Shown here piece by piece: positions 59,649 through 64,000 of a stretch of DNA of 64,000 nt (within the stretch, counting starts at the first letter, position 1; each line of letters opens with the position of its first letter). The position numbers and the translations under genes are program-made. A model generated the notes under the pieces. The model was not told where the DNA came from and ran no database searches. It saw nothing but the letters and a program-made list of their open reading frames with translations. The DNA comes from Asaia lannensis NBRC 102526 (GTDB taxonomy: Bacteria; Pseudomonadota; Alphaproteobacteria; Acetobacterales; Acetobacteraceae): positions 371,501-435,500 of the forward strand of contig NZ_JAMXQU010000003.1 in the NCBI RefSeq assembly GCF_024054035.1, in the 5' to 3' direction.

Positions 59649-60581
59649 ATGTCCACACGGTACGACCGCACCAACTGGCCCATTGCCGCCGCAATGATCC
59701 AGTACGCCAATATCCTTCCCGACGGATCGAGCGTACAGGATCAGACTCCCGAACAATGGGCCGCCACCCTGGCAGAGGTAACCGATGCCGGATTTACGGA
59801 AATCGACCCGACCGATTCATGGATCAGGCTTGCCGATCTGCCTGAGGCCCGCCTGAAGATCTTTGCCGATCTGGTGAAAGAGGCAGGGCTTACCATGCCT
59901 GGCCTGTCAACCGCACGCCGGTCCGTCATCGACCCCGAACAGGGCGAAGAAAATCTCGCCTATAGTCATCGCGTGATCGATACGGCTGCACGTCTTGGTA
60001 TCGGGGAAGTGTCGTTCGGCCTGTTCTATCCCCTGACACCGCCGCAAAAGGCTGCCCTGTGGTTCTGGACTGCACAGGGAACGGTCAATCCTGACGATCC
60101 AGCGACATGGAAACAGGCCGTTGACCGCATACGGGAGCTGGCCCGCCATGCGCAGGAGGTGGGCGTCGGCCTGTCTCTGGAAATGTATGAAGACACCTAT
60201 CTCGGTACGGCCGACAGCGCGGTGCGCTTCGTGCAGGATGTGGATTGCACCAATGTCGGCATCAATGCCGATCTGGGCAACCTTGTACGGCTGCATCGTC
60301 CGGTCGAGCACTGGGCATCCATGATGCAGAAGGTCGCACCTTTTGCGCGTTACTGGCACGTCAAGAACTACTACCGCACTGAAGATGCGACCACCGGCAT
60401 GGTCGTGACAGCTCCTGCACCGCTTGAATTCGGCGTCATCAGCTATCGGGCTGCCATCAAGATGGCTCTGGCCCACGGGTTCAAAAGCGCCTTTCTGGTC
60501 GAGCATTACGGCGGTGACGGACTGAGTGTAAGCGCAACCAACCGCAACTATCTGCGCCGTATTCTCCCGAAAAAAGCCTGA
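59649..60581 (+). CDS. TIM-barrel sugar isomerase/epimerase-like protein
   Basis: A 310-residue protein of the xylose-isomerase-like TIM-barrel family (AP endonuclease family 2). Likely metal ligands are seen as SLEMYED (Glu), INADLGNL (Asp), WHVKNYY (His) and FLVEHYGGD (Glu). It is longer than the hydroxypyruvate-isomerase-like OtnI, so I do not call it OtnI, though an isomerase step after DenD would fit. AAAGGAGAT lies before ATG 59649. It lies between the two MFS genes of the cluster. Confidence 0.8.
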   Translation: MSTRYDRTNWPIAAAMIQYANILPDGSSVQDQTPEQWAATLAEVTDAGFTEIDPTDSWIRLADLPEARLKIFADLVKEAGLTMPGLSTARRSVIDPEQGEENLAYSHRVIDTAARLGIGEVSFGLFYPLTPPQKAALWFWTAQGTVNPDDPATWKQAVDRIRELARHAQEVGVGLSLEMYEDTYLGTADSAVRFVQDVDCTNVGINADLGNLVRLHRPVEHWASMMQKVAPFARYWHVKNYYRTEDATTGMVVTAPAPLEFGVISYRAAIKMALAHGFKSAFLVEHYGGDGLSVSATNRNYLRRILPKKA

Positions 60582-60655
60582 GTACCGCCCCCTGCACGGC
60601 TCGTTGAGCTGTGCAGGCCATGGCTCCTGTTTTGCCACCGGACCGGAGACGGATC

Positions 60656-61966
60656 ATGCCCCGACTACGCTGGTTGATGATCATCCTTTGTTTTGCCGCA
60701 ACGACGATCAATTATATCGACAGGGCAACAATCGCGATCGCCGCACCTTTCATGGCGCGCGAACTGCATATCGATCCCACCGTACTGGGTGTGATCCTTG
60801 GTGGCTTTTTCTGGACCTATGCTTTCATGCAGCTTCCTTTCGGCATGATCGTCGATAAGGTCGGCGTACGCTCTGCCTATGCTTTTGCCGTGACATGGTG
60901 GTCTGTCTGCACCGCTTTGACGGCACTGGTCCGGGGACCGTTCAGTATTCTGGGGCTCCGTCTTGCGCTGGGCATCAGTGAAGCCGGTAGCTATCCCGCC
61001 AATGCGAAAGTCGCCTCTCTCTGGTTTCCAAAGTCGGAACGCGGGCTTGCCGCAGGTATCTTCGATAGCGGCTCGCGCGCTGGCTCTGCCCTGTCCATGC
61101 CTATCGTCGCGCTACTGATAGCGTGGCTGGGCTGGCGCCTTGCCTTCGTAGCAGCGGGGGCGCTTGGTCTCGTGTGGGTGGCTGTATGGTTTGCGCTTTA
61201 TCATGATCCCGATCGTCACCCTCGCATGTCGTCCAGCGCCTTGCAAACTCTCAGGGATGCTCAGCCGGCTCAGCAGAAAGGCGGTTCAGGAAGCTGGCGC
61301 AGATTACTGCGTCACCGCACCGTATGGGGAATGATGCTCGGCTTCTTCTGCGCCAATTTCGTGTTCTATTTTTTCGCCACCTGGTTTCCGAGCTATCTCG
61401 TGAGCGCGCACGGCTTTTCTCTCAAGGATCTCGGTCTGATTGGCATGATCCCGGGAGTGGTTGCCATTCCGGCAGCATGGCTCGGGGGATGGACATCCGA
61501 TCGTCTGTATCGCGCCGGATGGAGCCTTACGGCATCGCGCAAAACCTGCCTTGTGGGTGGTCTCGTCCTGTCTTCGGTTATCGCTCTGACTGCCTTTGTC
61601 ACCCAGACCTGGCTATGTATCGCCCTGCTCTCGGTTTCATTCGGAGGGATTGCTTTTACCGGGGCAAATATCTGGTCCCTGCCCGCCGATCTCGCGCCCA
61701 GTCCCGATCTCGTCGCTACACTGGGTGGCATGCAGAACAGCGCGGCCAATATCGCAGGCATTATTATCGCAAGCTTCACCGGCCTCATGGTGAGTCTTAC
61801 TCACGGATCGTTCCTCATTCCTCTTTGCACGACCGGTGCTTTCGGATTGCTTGGAGCTCTGTCCTATCTCTTTATCGTAGGGCCAATTGCGCCCCTCCCC
61901 ATGACCGACAGCAAACAGGCCCCGACCGCTCTGTCTACGTCGTCGAGGATGCAGGAAACATGCTGA
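60656..61966 (+). CDS. MFS transporter, hexuronate/galactarate type
   Basis: A 436-residue transporter with twelve helices. TINYIDRATIAIAAPFMARE in helix 1 and ALGISEAGSYPANAKVASLWFP (landmark GISEAGSYPANAKVA) are typical of ExuT/GudP-type ACS members. ATG 60656 has GGAG before it. The stop overlaps the 2-hydroxyacid dehydrogenase start by 7 bases. Two ACS transporters in one operon suggest two related substrates, or uptake and exchange. Confidence 0.88.
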   Translation: MPRLRWLMIILCFAATTINYIDRATIAIAAPFMARELHIDPTVLGVILGGFFWTYAFMQLPFGMIVDKVGVRSAYAFAVTWWSVCTALTALVRGPFSILGLRLALGISEAGSYPANAKVASLWFPKSERGLAAGIFDSGSRAGSALSMPIVALLIAWLGWRLAFVAAGALGLVWVAVWFALYHDPDRHPRMSSSALQTLRDAQPAQQKGGSGSWRRLLRHRTVWGMMLGFFCANFVFYFFATWFPSYLVSAHGFSLKDLGLIGMIPGVVAIPAAWLGGWTSDRLYRAGWSLTASRKTCLVGGLVLSSVIALTAFVTQTWLCIALLSVSFGGIAFTGANIWSLPADLAPSPDLVATLGGMQNSAANIAGIIIASFTGLMVSLTHGSFLIPLCTTGAFGLLGALSYLFIVGPIAPLPMTDSKQAPTALSTSSRMQETC

Positions 61967-63123
61967 ATTTTTTCGATCGCTCGCATCGCCAGATCCTCAA
62001 TCTGAACGATTTTGACCCTGTCGCTCGCAGCTTTCTGCCGCGCGCCATTTATGGCTATGTCGCTGGCGGCGCGGATGATGGTGCGACGGTGCAGCATAAT
62101 CTGGAAGCTCTATCCCGTCTTAAAATGATCCCGCGGGTGCTTCGCGATGTGTCGACATGCTCACAGCAGATAACCCTTTTCGGGCGACGCTATAACAGCC
62201 CGTTCATGATCGCCCCCATGGGAGCCTCTGCCGTGGTCGGCCGCGATGCAGACAATGCCATGGCGCGAGCCGCGAAAAACGCCGGTATTCCTTATGCCTT
62301 GAGTGCCAATGCCATTACACCGATGGAGGAGATCGGGCGCTCATATCCAGGTTGCTGGTTCGCCGGTTATCAGAAGCCGGATACGGAAAACATCGATGCG
62401 ATGCTCGGACGCGTAGAAGGGGCTGGATTCTCCGCCTACATGCTGACTGCCGATGTCGCCGTCGGGTCAAACCGTGAAAACAACAATCGCAACGGCTATA
62501 CGATGCCATTCCGTCCGACTGCACGGCTCGTCGCGGATATGGCGTGTCATCCTTCATGGCTTCTGAAAGTCGGTTTGGGAACATACAGACAGCGGGGAAT
62601 ACCCAGAATAAGCAATATCGATCCGCAAGCGAGGCCTTCGATCTTCTCGCGTGAGATCAATGCTGTAACCGGCTATCCCTCATTCAGCTGGAAACATGCC
62701 GAGTTCATACGCAGCCGCTGGAAAGGTGCCTTTATTATCAAAGGCGTGCTTAGCGCCGACGACGCACGTATCGCAAAAGAACTCGGCGCGGATGGAATAG
62801 TGGTCTCGAACCATGGTGGACGCCAACTCGATTGCGCCGTGTCGCCCGTCGAGGTTCTTTCAGAAATCAGAAATGCCAGCGGGACCATGACAGTACTGGT
62901 CGATAGCGGCTTCAGACGTGGTACGGATATCGTCAAGGCCCTCGCTCTCGGCGCAGACGCGGTCATGATCGGAAGGCCTTTCCTTTATGCCGCTGCTCTA
63001 GGCGGAGAGGCTTATATCCGTCACGCAATCGGACTGCTGCAACGTGAAATCCATACCGATATGTGCCTGATGGGCGCCACAGATTGCGACGCTCTACGTG
63101 AAGAAAGGGTCGTGGGTCTCTGA
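61960..63123 (+). CDS. FMN-dependent alpha-hydroxy acid dehydrogenase
   Basis: A 387-residue flavoenzyme of the L-lactate dehydrogenase / glycolate oxidase / mandelate dehydrogenase family. Landmarks are YGYVAGGADDG, FMIAPMGASA, the FMN-phosphate-binding FIIKGVLSADDA, the catalytic His in VVSNHGGRQLDCA and DSGFRRGTDIVKALALGADA. It oxidises an L-2-hydroxy acid to the 2-oxo acid. The exact acid is not readable. ATG 61960 has AGGA upstream and overlaps the MFS gene, so it is co-translated. It ends the cluster. Confidence 0.92.
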   Translation: MLNFFDRSHRQILNLNDFDPVARSFLPRAIYGYVAGGADDGATVQHNLEALSRLKMIPRVLRDVSTCSQQITLFGRRYNSPFMIAPMGASAVVGRDADNAMARAAKNAGIPYALSANAITPMEEIGRSYPGCWFAGYQKPDTENIDAMLGRVEGAGFSAYMLTADVAVGSNRENNNRNGYTMPFRPTARLVADMACHPSWLLKVGLGTYRQRGIPRISNIDPQARPSIFSREINAVTGYPSFSWKHAEFIRSRWKGAFIIKGVLSADDARIAKELGADGIVVSNHGGRQLDCAVSPVEVLSEIRNASGTMTVLVDSGFRRGTDIVKALALGADAVMIGRPFLYAAALGGEAYIRHAIGLLQREIHTDMCLMGATDCDALREERVVGL

Positions 63124-63592
63124 ATGGAATGCCGCATGCCTCTGTTGGTGACAGTGCAGTGTTGAGAGATAAAAGCGAACAATTGCTCGAGCGGCTTGCG
63201 AGGCCCGATGAAGTCACGAGAGCATGTTCGCTTCTATCTGTGTCGGCCTTGTGCGAAGGAAAAACAGCACGCCCCGGTGGAGAATTAGTCTTGGCGTCAT
63301 TTCAATTTCGGATTGGACGATCAAGCTCTTGGGCGGCTTCAGAGCAACGCGGACGGAATGAAAGTAGGCGAGTATCAGCCCCTTCCCGCCAACTATCCTC
63401 ATCCGCGGAAGACAATCTGCCCCTCGATATGTCAGGGATTTACTTTAGGCGAAAGCAAAGCCAGCCCAATCAAGGCATGTTCTGAAAATATAACCCCAGA
63501 TGCGCGACGGCGGCTTCTAGAACTGGAGGCGCACTTTCCCGGCGTTGTTGACTGTCTGGGTCATTCTGTTTTTTGGGGTTTCAGGCGCAAAA
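63124..63592. other. Gene-free region between the catabolic cluster and the rRNA operon
   Basis: About 470 bases. Short frames on both strands have no domain, start signal or composition that supports a gene. The stretch might hold a decayed gene or insertion-sequence remnant, but I see no terminal inverted repeats. The terminator at its right end belongs to the rRNA operon. Confidence 0.5.
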
Positions 63593-63616
63593 AAGCCCGC
63601 TTGTTTGAGCGGGCTT
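63593..63616 (-). terminator. Intrinsic terminator of the rRNA operon
   Basis: AAGCCCGC pairs with GCGGGCTT (8 bp) across an 8-base loop. On the minus strand the stem is followed by TTTT (AAGCCCGC arm then T-tract), as in a Rho-independent terminator. It lies 5 bases past tRNA-fMet, the last gene of the operon. Confidence 0.85.
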
Positions 63617-63621
63617 GTGTT

Positions 63622-63698
<77 letters not shown>

Positions 63699-63731
63699 AG
63701 GGTGGGGTGTTTTGTGGGGTGGATCAGGGGA

Positions 63732-63845
63732 CCTGGCGGCGACCGACTTTTCCGCATCTTGAGATGCAGTATCATAGGCGCTGGGGCGTTTCACGGCCGA
63801 GTTCGGGATGGGATCGGGTGGAAGTCTCCCGCCATAGCCACCAGG
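63732..63845 (-). rRNA. rrf: 5S ribosomal RNA
   Basis: On the minus strand the molecule starts CCTGGTGGCTATGGCGGG and ends CCGCCAGG, and the two ends pair. The inner landmarks CCACCCGATCCCATCCCGAAC and GATACTGCATCTC are typical of alphaproteobacterial 5S. About 114 bases; ends estimated from the terminal stem. Confidence 0.94.
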
Positions 63846-63959
63846 TCTTCTGATCCACCCGACAACTGTGTGTCGGTGTGGAGGTTGGTGTTTTGCATGA
63901 TGAGTGTGTTTTGCGTGGATGATTGCTATGCATGTGTATGCTCTCTTGTGAGAGCGTTG

Positions 63960-64000
63960 TGTGAGCGATATGGGCGATTAGGACCGGTTAGCTTCACGTG
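63960..64000 (-). rRNA. rrl: 23S ribosomal RNA, 3' end only
   Basis: The minus strand at the window edge reads GAAGCTAACCGGTCCTAATCG, the conserved last stretch of bacterial 23S rRNA. The exact 3' end is estimated; the rest lies beyond the window. It is followed by about 115 bases of spacer and then 5S. Confidence 0.85.

Noticed and set aside
63129..63485. A 118-codon open frame before the rRNA operon
   Set aside because: Composition and lack of start signal or family resemblance do not support a gene.

Overview
The window reads as an ordinary chromosomal segment of an acetic acid bacterium (Acetobacteraceae, Alphaproteobacteria). This is inferred from high GC content, alphaproteobacterial tRNAs, a 23S-5S-tRNA-fMet arrangement, FUSC/DUF1656/HlyD and polyol-type transport genes, and HWE-family histidine kinases. 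An Asaia-, Kozakia- or Gluconobacter-like genus is plausible, but the sequence alone does not settle it. No phage, complete insertion sequence, CRISPR array or conjugative module was seen.

Layout. 1-6.2 kb: the end of ligA, a CNNM/CBS membrane protein, and an aromatic-acid-type efflux set (FUSC, DUF1656, HlyD). 6.3-9.9 kb: nicotinamidase, then a clear cobalamin riboswitch in front of a PepSY membrane protein and a DMT-family transporter. 9.9-15.5 kb, minus strand: a signalling block with a receiver-only regulator, an HWE sensor kinase and a beta-propeller diguanylate cyclase. 15.5-17.1 kb: four 13-bp tandem repeats, a solitary Mrr-like restriction endonuclease, and tRNA-Arg and tRNA-Pro. 17.1-23.3 kb: housekeeping genes (gpt, a CsaA-like protein, an MFS exporter, tRNA-Asn, an orphan substrate-binding protein, rnhA, thrB, ispH). 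23.5-33.5 kb: a lipoprotein, an alginate-export-type porin, an OPT transporter, a coiled-coil AT-hook protein, a PduO-type cobalamin adenosyltransferase with a DUF4142 lipoprotein, DUF423, a thioredoxin-like protein and an M3 oligoendopeptidase. 33.6-42.8 kb, minus strand: one long collinear run ffh-rpsP-rimM-trmD-rplS-leuC-leuD-leuB and two paralogous aminotransferases. 43-47.5 kb: a Spy/CpxP-like periplasmic protein, an orphan polyol/sugar-binding protein and a GH13 alpha-glucosidase. 47.5-50.3 kb: UdgX fused to DUF4130, overlapping a radical-SAM DNA-repair partner. 50.5-53.6 kb: a bacteriophytochrome kinase with its heme oxygenase. 54-63.1 kb: a catabolic cluster with a 3-hydroxyacyl-CoA-type dehydrogenase, two LysR regulators, a DenD-like epimerase/dehydrogenase, two MFS acid transporters, a TIM-barrel isomerase and an FMN-dependent 2-hydroxyacid dehydrogenase. 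63.6-64 kb: the end of an rRNA operon on the minus strand (tRNA-fMet, 5S, 3' end of 23S).

The best candidates for undescribed biology are the riboswitch-controlled PepSY-DMT pair, which is not a textbook B12 uptake gene set, and the 54-63 kb sugar-acid cluster, whose substrate cannot be read from sequence. The UdgX/radical-SAM pair and the phytochrome module are known types of system with incompletely known function.
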